This document shows positions 30,146 to 39,006 of a DNA stretch of 41,932 bases, in pieces. The translations under genes were made by a program, and so were the position numbers. Positions within the stretch are counted from its first letter, which is position 1. Every line of letters begins with the position of its first letter. Origin of the DNA: Rhodocyclaceae bacterium (GTDB taxonomy: Bacteria; Pseudomonadota; Gammaproteobacteria; Burkholderiales; Rhodocyclaceae); NCBI GenBank assembly GCA_028869135.1, contig JAGWTC010000022.1, positions 1-41,932 of the forward strand, in the 5' to 3' direction. The notes beneath the pieces were generated by a model, which saw only the letters and a list, made by a program, of their open reading frames with translations, did no database searches and was not told the DNA's origin.

Positions 30146-31936
30146 GTGAACACACTTGATCTTGGACTGATAGGCAACGGCAGCATCAGCGCGCTGATCG
30201 ACCGTAAGGGCGAAATCGTCTGGTCGTGCATGCCGCGCTTCGACAGCAACCCCGTCTTCTGCTCCCTGCTGCGCGAGGGCGACGGGCCCGGGGACTTCGG
30301 CTTCTTCAGCATCGTTCTCGACAATATGGCGCACTGCGAGCAGTCCTATCGCGAGAACACCGCCATCCTCGTCACGCGTCTCTACGACAACAACGGCAGC
30401 GCCATCGAGATCACCGATTTCTGCCCGCGCTTCCACCGTTATGGGCGCGCCTTCCGGCCGATGACGATCATCCGCCGCATCACCAAGATGTCCGGCAGTC
30501 CGCGCATCCGCATCCGCCTGCGCCCGGCCGGCGACTACGGCAGCGAAGTGGTGCAACATACCTTCGGCAGCAACCACATCCGCTTTCTGCTGCCCGACCT
30601 GGTGCTGCGCCTGACCACCGACGCCTCGGTGACCATGATCCACGACGAGTTGCCCTTTTTCCTCGAAGACACGGTGACGCTGGTGCTCGGTCCCGACGAG
30701 ACGCTGACCGACGCGCCCAGCCAGGTCAGTCGCCGCTTCCTCGAGGACACGACAACCTACTGGACCGAGTGGGTGCGCAATCTGGCCATCCCCTTCGAAT
30801 GGCAGGAGGCGGTAATCCGCTCGGCGATCACGCTGAAGCTGAACACCTACGACGAGACCGGCGCCATCATCGCCGCCGTCACCACCTCGATTCCCGAGGC
30901 GGCCAATACGGTGCGGACCTGGGATTACCGCTACTGCTGGCTGCGCGACGGCTATTTTGTGGTCAATGCGCTGAATCGCCTCGGCGCGACCAAGACCATG
31001 GAGAACTATCTCTCCTACATCGTCAATATCGCCGCCGGCATCACCAGCGACAAGCACCTGCAACCGGTCTACGGCATCGACGGGCGCGCCGACCTTACCG
31101 AAATCAGCATGCCCGCCCTGCCCGGCTATCGCGGCATGGGGCCGGTGCGCTGCGGCAATCAGGCCTATGAACAGATTCAGCACGACGTCTATGGCTCGGC
31201 CATCATGGCCGCCACCCACGTTTTCTTCGACCAGCGCCTGACACGGCGCGGCGACGAAGCGCTGTTCCACCGTCTCGAAACGCTGGGCAACAAGGCGCTG
31301 GAACACTACGCCCAACCCGATGCCGGGCTGTGGGAGCTGCGCGGCGCCATGCGCGTACACACCTTCTCGTCCATCATGTGCTGGGCCGCCGCCGACCGGC
31401 TGGCGCGCATCGCCGAACATCTCGGCCTGCAGGACAAGACCGCATATTGGCGCACCGCCGCCGACGACATGCACAAGCACATCATCGCGCAGGCATGGAA
31501 TCCGCAGCGCAACAGCTTCGTCTCCACCTTCGGCGGCAAGGATCTCGACGCCAGCCTGCTGCTGCTCGCCGAAGTCGGCTTCCTTGCCCCCGAAGACCCG
31601 CGCTTCTCCGCCACGGTGGAAGCCATCGAGCGCGAACTCAAGTTCGGCGACTTCATCTTCCGCTACATCGAAGCCGACGACTTCGGCAAGCCCGAGAACG
31701 CCTTCCTGGTCTGCTCATTCTGGTACGTCAACGCGCTGGCCTCCATCGGCCTGCGCGACGAGGCGCGCGAGCTTTTCGAAAAGCTATTGAAGCTGCGCAA
31801 CCCGCACGGCCTCTATGCCGAACATATCCACATCCAGACCGGCGAACACTGGGGCAACTACGTCCAGACCTACAGCATGGTGGGCCTGATCAACTCGGCG
31901 ATACGCTTGTCGATACGGTGGGATCAGGCGTTCTAG
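30146..31936 (+). CDS. Glycoside hydrolase family 15 (glucoamylase/trehalase-like)
   Basis: 596 residues. An N-terminal beta-sandwich (about 1-240) precedes an (alpha/alpha)6 barrel. WDYRYCWLRDGYF, E397 in GLWELRG (probable general acid) and E559 in GLYAEHIHIQTGEHWGNY (probable general base) are the GH15 catalytic signatures. No signal peptide, so cytoplasmic. GH15 includes glucoamylases and bacterial trehalases. Its position 25 bases after otsB suggests trehalose hydrolysis, but this is inferred from context; an alpha-glucan substrate is possible. It starts with GTG, with an AAGGGA Shine-Dalgarno site. It is the last gene of the run and meets arnD tail to tail. Confidence 0.87.
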   Translation: MNTLDLGLIGNGSISALIDRKGEIVWSCMPRFDSNPVFCSLLREGDGPGDFGFFSIVLDNMAHCEQSYRENTAILVTRLYDNNGSAIEITDFCPRFHRYGRAFRPMTIIRRITKMSGSPRIRIRLRPAGDYGSEVVQHTFGSNHIRFLLPDLVLRLTTDASVTMIHDELPFFLEDTVTLVLGPDETLTDAPSQVSRRFLEDTTTYWTEWVRNLAIPFEWQEAVIRSAITLKLNTYDETGAIIAAVTTSIPEAANTVRTWDYRYCWLRDGYFVVNALNRLGATKTMENYLSYIVNIAAGITSDKHLQPVYGIDGRADLTEISMPALPGYRGMGPVRCGNQAYEQIQHDVYGSAIMAATHVFFDQRLTRRGDEALFHRLETLGNKALEHYAQPDAGLWELRGAMRVHTFSSIMCWAAADRLARIAEHLGLQDKTAYWRTAADDMHKHIIAQAWNPQRNSFVSTFGGKDLDASLLLLAEVGFLAPEDPRFSATVEAIERELKFGDFIFRYIEADDFGKPENAFLVCSFWYVNALASIGLRDEARELFEKLLKLRNPHGLYAEHIHIQTGEHWGNYVQTYSMVGLINSAIRLSIRWDQAF

Positions 31937-31980
31937 GGTTGGAGGCCGCAGACACTCCGAGAGCAATGCCCGGCTGTGCC

Positions 31981-32892
31981 TTATGGGCGAATGGCCTCGC
32001 CCTGCACCATCAGTTGCCCGGAACGGCCGTCGACCTCGCCCAAAAGAACCGGACAGCGCGGCAAGGTGGCGGTATCCAGCCGCGCATGCAGGGCACTCAA
32101 ATCAACCAGATCGTAGCCTTGCGCGCGCCAGCCCTTGAGCAGGCGCTCCAGCACCGGAGCGAGCTTCATGCCTTCGAGTTCGGCATGCAGCGTGAAGACA
32201 TGGCCGCTGGGCGGCGCTGTCTCGGTCATGGCGAGCACGTGATCGGCAATGGTGTCCTGGGTGATGCCGTCGCGCCCGAGCAGTTCGTCGAGCGTAGGCA
32301 GGGTGGTCGGCAATTGCGTGCACGCGCTTTCCGCGCCTTTGATGACCGGCACGAAAGGTTCGCGGCCACGGCAATCGGATGCATAGCGAATGCCATGCGC
32401 GGGCTGCCATTGCAGGGCGGCGTCATTCATCTGCCAGCCGGCTGCACCATGCACCTGCGGTTCGACGCCGAATATCTCGACAAAACGGGAACGCGCCTTT
32501 TCCAGCTCCGCCTCAGTCCAGGCGACGTCGGCATTGACCACATGGTCCTGCCAGCGCACATGGTCCCAGCAGTGGATGCCGACCTCGAACCCCGCGTCGC
32601 GCACGGCGCGGATTTGCGCTCGGGCCGCCACGCCGATGTCCGGTCCCGGCAGCAGGACGCCATACATCAGCGTGCGCAAGCCGTAGTGCTCAAGCACCGA
32701 CGTGCGCTGCACCTTGCCGAGAAAGCCGCGCCGGAATACCCGGCGTATGGCCCGTCCCGTGTGGTCGGGCCCCAGCGAGAACAGAAAGGTGGCGCCGGCC
32801 TCATGGCGACGCAGCATGTCCACCAACTGCGGCACCCCTTCCAGGGTGCCGCGGTAGGTGTCGACATCGATCTTGAGAACGATCTGACGCAT
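31981..32892 (-). CDS. arnD: 4-deoxy-4-formamido-L-arabinose-phosphoundecaprenol deformylase
   Basis: 303-residue polysaccharide-deacetylase (NodB) family enzyme that removes the formyl group from undecaprenyl-phosphate-L-Ara4FN. The motif KIDVDTYRGT carries the metal aspartates, GIHCWDHVRWQDH the metal histidines, and HAELEGMK is the late catalytic histidine region typical of ArnD. It is the last gene of the arn operon, 16 bases after the UDP-4-keto-pentose synthase gene. No terminator hairpin is seen in the 44-base gap to the convergent GH15 gene. Confidence 0.94.
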   Translation of the reverse strand: MRQIVLKIDVDTYRGTLEGVPQLVDMLRRHEAGATFLFSLGPDHTGRAIRRVFRRGFLGKVQRTSVLEHYGLRTLMYGVLLPGPDIGVAARAQIRAVRDAGFEVGIHCWDHVRWQDHVVNADVAWTEAELEKARSRFVEIFGVEPQVHGAAGWQMNDAALQWQPAHGIRYASDCRGREPFVPVIKGAESACTQLPTTLPTLDELLGRDGITQDTIADHVLAMTETAPPSGHVFTLHAELEGMKLAPVLERLLKGWRAQGYDLVDLSALHARLDTATLPRCPVLLGEVDGRSGQLMVQGEAIRP

Positions 32893-32908
32893 GAGCCGAT
32901 GTCAGGTC

Positions 32909-33955
32909 TTACTCGACCAGGCTGCGGGCAGCAGCCACATCGCCGCGATAGGCCTCGAAAATACCGCGCAGTGCGTCTTCAAAGGTGACCTTCGGCGCCC
33001 ACTCGAGATCCTGCATGGTGTTGGCGATCTTCGGCACGCGGTGGCGGGTATCCTGATAGCCCTTGCCGTAGTACTCACCTGACGTGGTTTCGAGAACATT
33101 GACCTTGGCGACGCTCTCGGCGTATTCCGGGTACTGTCTGGCCAGATCCAGCATCAGGGTGGACAGCTCGCGGATCGAATAGTTGTTCTTCGGATTGCCG
33201 ATGTTGTAGATCTTGCCGTTGGCGATGTCGTTCTTGTTCTCGATGATCTTCATCAGCGCATCGATGCCGTCGGTAACATAGGTGAAAGCACGCTTCTGAC
33301 CGCCGCCGTCCACCAGCTTGATGTTCTCGCCGCGCACGATGTGGCCGAGGAACTGGGTGATGACGCGCGAGGAGCCTTCCTTCGGCGTGTAGATCGAGTC
33401 AAGGCCCGGGCCAACCCAGTTGAACGGGCGGAACAACGTGTAACGCAGGCCATCGCGCATGGCATAGGCATGAATCACACGGTCCATCATCTGCTTGGAA
33501 CAGGAGTAGATCCAGCGCGGCTTGTTGATCGGGCCGAGAACGAAGCTGGACTCCTCCGGATCGAACTCGGGGTCCTGGCACATACCATAGACTTCAGAGG
33601 TCGACGGGAAAACGAGGTGCTTCTTGTACTTGACGGCCTGGCGCACGATGGGCAGGTTGGCCTCGAAGTCGAGTTCGAACACGCGCAGCGGTTCCTGCAC
33701 ATAGGTGGCCGGCGTGGCGATGGCAACCAGCGGCAGGATCACATCGCACTTCTTGACGTGGTACTCGATCCACTCCTTGTTGATGGTGATGTCGCCTTCG
33801 AAGAAGTGGAAGCGCGGGTTGTCCATCAGGTCGGTAACGCGGTCGGTGTTCATGTCCATGCCATAGACTTCCCAGTCCGTGGTGTTCATGATGCGCTGGG
33901 ACAGGTGATGGCCGATGAAACCGTTCACGCCGAGAATAAGAACTTTCTTGCTCAT
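32909..33955 (-). CDS. UDP-glucuronate decarboxylase (ArnA dehydrogenase part, stand-alone)
   Basis: 348-residue short-chain dehydrogenase corresponding to the C-terminal half of E. coli ArnA. It oxidises and decarboxylates UDP-glucuronate to UDP-L-Ara4O. NAD motif GVNGFIGHHL (9-18), PSTSEVYG with T119 and E121, and Y150-x3-K154 are present. A stand-alone enzyme of this kind from Ralstonia is a bifunctional UDP-4-keto-pentose/UDP-xylose synthase, so UDP-xylose may also be made. It lies between the formyltransferase gene and arnD. The formyltransferase half is a separate gene, so ArnA is split. Confidence 0.93.
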   Translation of the reverse strand: MSKKVLILGVNGFIGHHLSQRIMNTTDWEVYGMDMNTDRVTDLMDNPRFHFFEGDITINKEWIEYHVKKCDVILPLVAIATPATYVQEPLRVFELDFEANLPIVRQAVKYKKHLVFPSTSEVYGMCQDPEFDPEESSFVLGPINKPRWIYSCSKQMMDRVIHAYAMRDGLRYTLFRPFNWVGPGLDSIYTPKEGSSRVITQFLGHIVRGENIKLVDGGGQKRAFTYVTDGIDALMKIIENKNDIANGKIYNIGNPKNNYSIRELSTLMLDLARQYPEYAESVAKVNVLETTSGEYYGKGYQDTRHRVPKIANTMQDLEWAPKVTFEDALRGIFEAYRGDVAAARSLVE

Positions 33956-33977
33956 GGTGTAGTCGCTCTAGGTAAAG

Positions 33978-34904
33978 TCAAATCAAGGGAATCATATCGC
34001 TACCGCAGCGGGTAGCGTCAAAAGGCTGGCCGCCCAGTGTAGCGTCGAGAATGCGCAGCACGCTGCCGTCGCCGCAATCAGCCAGCAGCATGCCGTTTTC
34101 GGCATAGAGCGCGGGCGAGTTGCCGCGTGCAACACGGGCCGGCTGGCATTGCGAGCGGAATACGCGCAGCTCGCCATTGGCGGTACTGGAAAAGGCGCCC
34201 GGATAAGGCGGCGCGACGGCGCGCACCAGATTGTGAATGCTGCGCGCAGCCTGACGCCAGTCGATCAGGCCGTCTTCCGGCTTGCGGCCGCCGAAATAGC
34301 TGCCGGCGGAGAGCTGTTGCGGCACATGCGGCGCAGTGCCGGCCAGCAGCGCCGGCAAAACTTCGTAGAGCGCCGTTTCCGCAGCCACGGTAACCTTCTG
34401 GAAGACTTCGTGCGCCGTATCGTCAGGCAGGATGGGCACCGCCTGCTGGGCCACGATGTCGCCGGCATCGGGCTTTGCCACCATGCGGTGCAAGGTAGCG
34501 CCGCTGTGCGTTTCGCCGTGGATGACCGCCCAGTTGACCGGGACGCGGCCGCGATAGCTGGGCAGCAGGGAGCCGTGCATATTGTAGGCGCCGCGGCCGG
34601 CCAGATCGAGCAACGGCATCTTCAGCATGTTGCGGTAGTAGAAGGAGAAGATGAAGTCGGGCGCAATGGCGGCGATCTGCGCCATGGTCGCATCATCGTT
34701 CGCATCGACCGGCGTGATGCACGGAATGTCGTTCAGCCGTGCCACCTCGGCGACGCTGCCGAACCAGATGTTTTCGGTCGGGCTGTCTTCATGGGTGATC
34801 ACCAGCTTCACGTCCACGCCGCGCGCCAGCAATGCCTGCAGGCAACGCACGCCGACGTTGTGATAGGCGAAAACAACGGCAGCCTTTCCCACAATGCTTG
34901 CCAT
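33978..34904 (-). CDS. UDP-L-Ara4N formyltransferase (ArnA N-terminal part, stand-alone)
   Basis: 308 residues, equivalent to the N-terminal half of E. coli ArnA. It formylates UDP-L-Ara4N with 10-formyl-tetrahydrofolate. The catalytic triad equivalents N108, H110 (NMHGSLLPSYRG) and D146 (KPDAGDI) are at the same spacing as in E. coli ArnA. A C-terminal OB-like subdomain follows at about 205-308. The ATG overlaps the arnC stop (TAATG), so the genes are translationally coupled. No fusion or remnant of the dehydrogenase domain remains at its end. Confidence 0.93.
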   Translation of the reverse strand: MASIVGKAAVVFAYHNVGVRCLQALLARGVDVKLVITHEDSPTENIWFGSVAEVARLNDIPCITPVDANDDATMAQIAAIAPDFIFSFYYRNMLKMPLLDLAGRGAYNMHGSLLPSYRGRVPVNWAVIHGETHSGATLHRMVAKPDAGDIVAQQAVPILPDDTAHEVFQKVTVAAETALYEVLPALLAGTAPHVPQQLSAGSYFGGRKPEDGLIDWRQAARSIHNLVRAVAPPYPGAFSSTANGELRVFRSQCQPARVARGNSPALYAENGMLLADCGDGSVLRILDATLGGQPFDATRCGSDMIPLI

Positions 34905-35854
34905 TATTCCTTGCGCTCCAGCACAGCTTCGACCAGATAGCGCGGGCGATGGCGGACCTGCTGATAAATGCGGCCGACGTATTCTCCGAGCAAGCCGATG
35001 CCGAACAGGGCCAGGCCGATCATGAAGAAGGCCAGCGCAAACAGCGTGAACAGACCTTCAGCTTCGGGGCCGACGAAGATACGGCGCAGGATCAGCATCA
35101 CGAACAAGCCCGCCGAGCCCAGCGAGATCAGTATGCCAAGCATGGAAAACCATTGCAGCGGCACCAGGGAGAAGCCCGTCATCAGATCGAAGTTGAGGCG
35201 GATCAGGCTGTACAGCGAATACTTGGATTCGCCCGCGCTGCGCTCCTCGTGCTCGACGACGATTTCGGTCGGCCTGCGGGCAAAGGTGTAGGCCAGCGCC
35301 GGAATGAAGGTGCTGACTTCCTTGCAGCTATTGATGGCATCGACCACGTTGCGCGAATAAGCGCGCAGCATATTGCCCTGATCGGTAATCTTGATGCGGG
35401 TGATGCGTTCGCGCAGGCGATTCATCGCCTTCGAGGCCCACGTGCGGAAAAAATTGTCCTGGCGCTTGCGGCGTATCGTGCCGACATAGTCGTAACCCTC
35501 CTGCATCTTGGCTACGAGAGCGCCGATCTCCTCGGGCGGATTCTGCAGGTCGGCGTCGAGCGTGATCATGATCTCGCCCTTCGCGTGCTCGAAACCGGCC
35601 ATGATCGCCATGTGCTGGCCGGCATTGGCCGCAAACAGCACGACACGCGTGACGTCGGGCCGCCTTTCCCATTGCTCGCGCAGGATGGCGGCAGAACGAT
35701 CGCGGCTGCCGTCATTGACGAAAACGATTTCGTAGCTCGTTTCTTGGCTTATGGCGAGCTGGTCCAGCGCCGGATACAGACGCGCAAACAAGCTGGCCAG
35801 ACCAGCCTCTTCGTTGTACACCGGAATGACGACGGAAATCTGTGGATTTGTCAT
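34904..35854 (-). CDS. arnC: Undecaprenyl-phosphate 4-deoxy-4-formamido-L-arabinose transferase
   Basis: 316-residue GT2 membrane enzyme that moves L-Ara4FN from UDP to undecaprenyl phosphate. N-terminal VVIPVYNEEAGL, DDxD-type ITLDADLQNPPEE and AGESKYSL, then two membrane helices (about 230-255 and 265-295) and the typical LGEYVGRIYQQVRHRPRYLV end. The frame is open far upstream inside arnB, but ATG 35854 begins the family sequence and overlaps the arnB stop (ATGA). Confidence 0.95.
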   Translation of the reverse strand: MTNPQISVVIPVYNEEAGLASLFARLYPALDQLAISQETSYEIVFVNDGSRDRSAAILREQWERRPDVTRVVLFAANAGQHMAIMAGFEHAKGEIMITLDADLQNPPEEIGALVAKMQEGYDYVGTIRRKRQDNFFRTWASKAMNRLRERITRIKITDQGNMLRAYSRNVVDAINSCKEVSTFIPALAYTFARRPTEIVVEHEERSAGESKYSLYSLIRLNFDLMTGFSLVPLQWFSMLGILISLGSAGLFVMLILRRIFVGPEAEGLFTLFALAFFMIGLALFGIGLLGEYVGRIYQQVRHRPRYLVEAVLERKE

Positions 35855-36981
35855 TGATAAAGCTCTTGGATGCAGGCCGCCAGGGCCGCGCACACGCGAT
35901 CGACGTCTTCGTCCAGCATCGCGGGGAACAGGGGCAGCGTGATCGTGCGCCGACCGACGCTCTCGGCCACCGGGAAATCGCCCTCGCCATAGCCCAGTTC
36001 GCGAAACAGCGAAAACAGATGCATCGCCGGATAATGCACGCCGATGCCAAAACCGAGTTCGCGCATGCGCGTCACCAGCCTGCCGCGCTGGCCGGCCTCC
36101 GGCGCATCCGGCAGCAGCACCTGGAACATGTGCCAGTTGCAATTCTCGAAATCGGCGACCGGCAAAGCGAATACGCTGCCGGCCAGGCGCTCCAGGTAGC
36201 GGCGCGCCAGTTCGCGGCGACGGGCAGTGAATGCCTCGATACGCTCCATCTGGTGCAAGCCGATGACAGCGGCGATGTCGGTCATGTTGCCCTTGTGCCC
36301 GGCAACCCCGACATCCATGCCGCCATCGGCGAAACGTTGCACGCCCTGCAGACGCAGGCGCTCGCACAGCCCGACATCAACGTCCGGCGGCAGCACCAGC
36401 GCACCGCCCTCGCCGGTGGTCATGTTCTTGTTGGCATGAAAGCTGAACGACACGAAGTCGCCCGACTCGCCGATCGGCGTACCTTGCCAACTGGCGCCAA
36501 AGGATTGTGCAGCGTCCTCGATGACGCGCAGACCATGTTGCCGGGCGAGGCGATAGAGCGCGTCCCGCGGCACCGGCAAGCCGGCCAGATCGACCGGAAT
36601 GATCGCCCTGGTGCGCGGCGTAATCGCAGCCGCCACCCTGGACAAGTCCAGGTTGCGAGTCACAGGATCGATATCCACGAACACCGGCCGAGCCCCGACA
36701 TGCAAAACCACATTTGCCGTGGCAACCCACGACAGGGGCGTCGTAATGACTTCATCCCCCGGCCCAACGCCGGCCAACTGCAAGGCAATTTCAAGCGTTA
36801 TCGTGCCGGAATTGAACACGCGCACGGGCCGCCCGCCGAAACGTTCGGACAACGCCTTCTCAAATGCAGCGCATTTGGGGCCCGTCGTCAGCCAGCCCGA
36901 GCGCAGCACATCGGCGACGGCGGCAATGGTCGCCTCGTCTATCGTGGGACGGGTAAAAGGAAGAAAATCGCTGGTGCTCAT
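35851..36981 (-). CDS. arnB: UDP-4-amino-4-deoxy-L-arabinose aminotransferase
   Basis: 376-residue PLP-dependent DegT/DnrJ/EryC1-family enzyme converting UDP-L-Ara4O to UDP-L-Ara4N with glutamate. K185 in HANKNMTTGEGG is the PLP lysine. The N-terminus FLPFTRPTIDE and SGWLTTGPKC match ArnB. The frame is open to 37038, but ATG 36981 fits the family start; neither start has a strong Shine-Dalgarno site. It follows arnT by 108 bases. Confidence 0.94.
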   Translation of the reverse strand: MSTSDFLPFTRPTIDEATIAAVADVLRSGWLTTGPKCAAFEKALSERFGGRPVRVFNSGTITLEIALQLAGVGPGDEVITTPLSWVATANVVLHVGARPVFVDIDPVTRNLDLSRVAAAITPRTRAIIPVDLAGLPVPRDALYRLARQHGLRVIEDAAQSFGASWQGTPIGESGDFVSFSFHANKNMTTGEGGALVLPPDVDVGLCERLRLQGVQRFADGGMDVGVAGHKGNMTDIAAVIGLHQMERIEAFTARRRELARRYLERLAGSVFALPVADFENCNWHMFQVLLPDAPEAGQRGRLVTRMRELGFGIGVHYPAMHLFSLFRELGYGEGDFPVAESVGRRTITLPLFPAMLDEDVDRVCAALAACIQELYQ

Positions 36982-37089
36982 CAGTTTGCTGCTGCGGCTG
37001 CAATCAAAACAGGCGATTTTATTCCTATTTCCATCCAAATCGGCAGCGGCCTGAGGCCGCCCCCGATACCGCCCCCCTGATTCTTGACT

Positions 37090-38754
37090 TCACGGCTGCC
37101 CGACCTGCGGCTTGCGGACGAACACGCGGCGCGCATCGCGGACCACCTCCTGCATCGGAAAGCCGCCTGCCTGAAGGGATTGGAACACTTCCGGGCTCAT
37201 CACCGCGAAGGCGTCCGAATCGCGATTCCAGCGTTCGATGAAGGCATCGAGTGTCGGCACCCACTTTTCAGGTTCCTGCGTCAAGCCCAGATCAAGCTCG
37301 CCGCGATACTCGACCAGGGTCATCGTGCGCTTCAAATAGAAGGGCAAGGATTGGTCATACATGGCGACGCTGTAGATGGGCACCCCGTCGCGCAGCAAGG
37401 GTTTGACTACCGCTACCGCATCGCGGCCCGAACTGAGGCGGCTGAACGGCTCATGGCCCTGAATCAAAACGGTAACACCCAGAAAGCCGCCGATGGCGGC
37501 CACCAGCAAGGCCTTGGTCCGCTGCCCCGGTTGCGCAGCAGCCTTCTCCCTGAACAACCACTGGGCGCAGACAAGGCCGGCCAGAACCATGGCGGCCGCC
37601 AGCAAGGCGGCATGAAGGAAGCTTTCCATCAGCGCCGCAGTGGGTGGATCGGTAAAGCGATCCCGGATGGCATAGGCAACGACAATCACCAGCGGCATGA
37701 ACAGCGTGGCGTAGAGATGGCGACGCAAGGCCTGCGCGCTGCATTGCTCCGCGTAGCGCCCCGCCAGAATCGCCAATGCTGGCACCATCGGCAAAATGTA
37801 GGCCGTCAACTTGGACTGCGACAGGCTGAAGAAACCGATTACCAGCAAGGCCCACAGGCCCAGCAGCCAGTGCGGCTGAAAGCCTGCGCCTTCACGACGC
37901 CATGCCCGCCACCAACCCTGCAGCACCAGGGTTGTCCAGGGCAGCAGCAGCGGCGGCAGCAATGCCAGGAAATACCAATCGGGCTGGTAACGGCCATGCA
38001 CCTTGCTAAGGAAGCGAGCAAAGTGCTCATGCAGGAAGAAAAAATACGCAAACTCGTGATTGCGCAATGACACCAGGATGAACCAGGGGGCAGTAATCGC
38101 AAGAAACAGCAAACCGCCCCGCACCCATTCAAACCGGCGCCACAACGACAGATCGCGCGTGATCACGGAATATCCGACCAGCACGCCGCCCCCCAGAACA
38201 AGCGCCACAATGCCCTTGGAAAGAACAGCCAAGGCCAGACCCGCCCAGACCACCAGCATCCAGCGACGGCGCGCTGCAGCACCGGCATCCGGCAGATTGG
38301 CAAAAAGCAAGCCGGTGAGCGAAAGTTGCAGGAAAAAGGCAAACCCCATGTCCAGTGTGATCATGCGGCCCATCGCACCGAGGAACACCGTACTGGCGAG
38401 AATCGCCGCCGCATACAGGCCCACCCGCTCGCCATAGAGCCGGCGCGCGGTAAAGAAGGTCAGGAGAACAGTGAGGAAGCCGGTAAGGCCGGGCCAGAAA
38501 CGCGCAGCCCATTGATTTTCACCGGCAACCTTGAAGGCAATTGCCGTCGCCCAGTATTGCAGGGGCGGCTTCTCGAAGTACTTGAGATCGTCCAGGCGCG
38601 GGGTGACAAAGTCCCCCGAAGCCACCATCTCACGCGGAATCTCGGCGTAACGCCCCTCATCCGGATGCATCAGGGGCCGATACCCCAGCAAGGCAAACCA
38701 GACAAAAGCATAGGCAAACAGCAGCAGCCACAATCCAGAGCGTTTGAACGTCAT
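37090..38754 (-). CDS. arnT: Lipid A L-Ara4N transferase ArnT (GT83)
   Basis: 554-residue inner-membrane glycosyltransferase that attaches L-Ara4N to lipid A phosphates on the periplasmic side, lowering negative charge and giving polymyxin resistance. The first periplasmic loop has the motif LMHPDEGRYAEIPREM, and about 12 membrane helices follow. FEKPPLQYW, ITLDMG and ATG-proximal segments fit the GT83 family. Start at 38754; an in-frame TTG lies five codons upstream. It is the first gene of the arn cluster, with the promoter at 38808-38836. In many bacteria arnT lies at the end of the operon, so the order differs here. Confidence 0.92.
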   Translation of the reverse strand: MTFKRSGLWLLLFAYAFVWFALLGYRPLMHPDEGRYAEIPREMVASGDFVTPRLDDLKYFEKPPLQYWATAIAFKVAGENQWAARFWPGLTGFLTVLLTFFTARRLYGERVGLYAAAILASTVFLGAMGRMITLDMGFAFFLQLSLTGLLFANLPDAGAAARRRWMLVVWAGLALAVLSKGIVALVLGGGVLVGYSVITRDLSLWRRFEWVRGGLLFLAITAPWFILVSLRNHEFAYFFFLHEHFARFLSKVHGRYQPDWYFLALLPPLLLPWTTLVLQGWWRAWRREGAGFQPHWLLGLWALLVIGFFSLSQSKLTAYILPMVPALAILAGRYAEQCSAQALRRHLYATLFMPLVIVVAYAIRDRFTDPPTAALMESFLHAALLAAAMVLAGLVCAQWLFREKAAAQPGQRTKALLVAAIGGFLGVTVLIQGHEPFSRLSSGRDAVAVVKPLLRDGVPIYSVAMYDQSLPFYLKRTMTLVEYRGELDLGLTQEPEKWVPTLDAFIERWNRDSDAFAVMSPEVFQSLQAGGFPMQEVVRDARRVFVRKPQVGQP

Positions 38755-38807
38755 AGGGAATAAATTCAAATTGTTATTACAGACAACAGCGCATTTTTGT
38801 GGCGCCG

Positions 38808-38836
38808 ATTATCCCTTTGCCGCCCCGTATATGCAA
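38808..38836 (-). promoter_or_regulatory. Sigma-70 type promoter of the arn operon
   Basis: Minus-strand TTGCAT (38831-38836) and GATAAT (38808-38813) with a 17-base spacer. Transcription would begin about 47 bases before the arnT ATG. No PmrA-type CTTAAT direct repeat was recognised beside it, so its control by a two-component system is not shown by sequence. Confidence 0.7.
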
Positions 38837-39006
38837 CGCCAGTTTTGGCACCGCCAGGAAGTCGCGACCCGCCTCAAACCCTCGCCCCCTCATTTCTGGA
38901 GGGCAGCCCCGGATGCCGGGGCGCGTCGGCGTGGCTGAATTGAGGCTGGGAAACTTGATTGATGCTGCGCATTAATTCACCGAGGCCAACAGCACGATCA
39001 CAGTCT

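Noticed and set aside
30017-31480. 487-codon minus-strand frame opposite the GH15 gene
   Set aside because: Same reason: antisense shadow of a gene with intact catalytic motifs.
38906-38922. GC-rich hairpin upstream of arnT considered as a terminator
   Set aside because: Stem of 7 pairs with a 3-base loop and no T tract on either strand; no gene ends close by.
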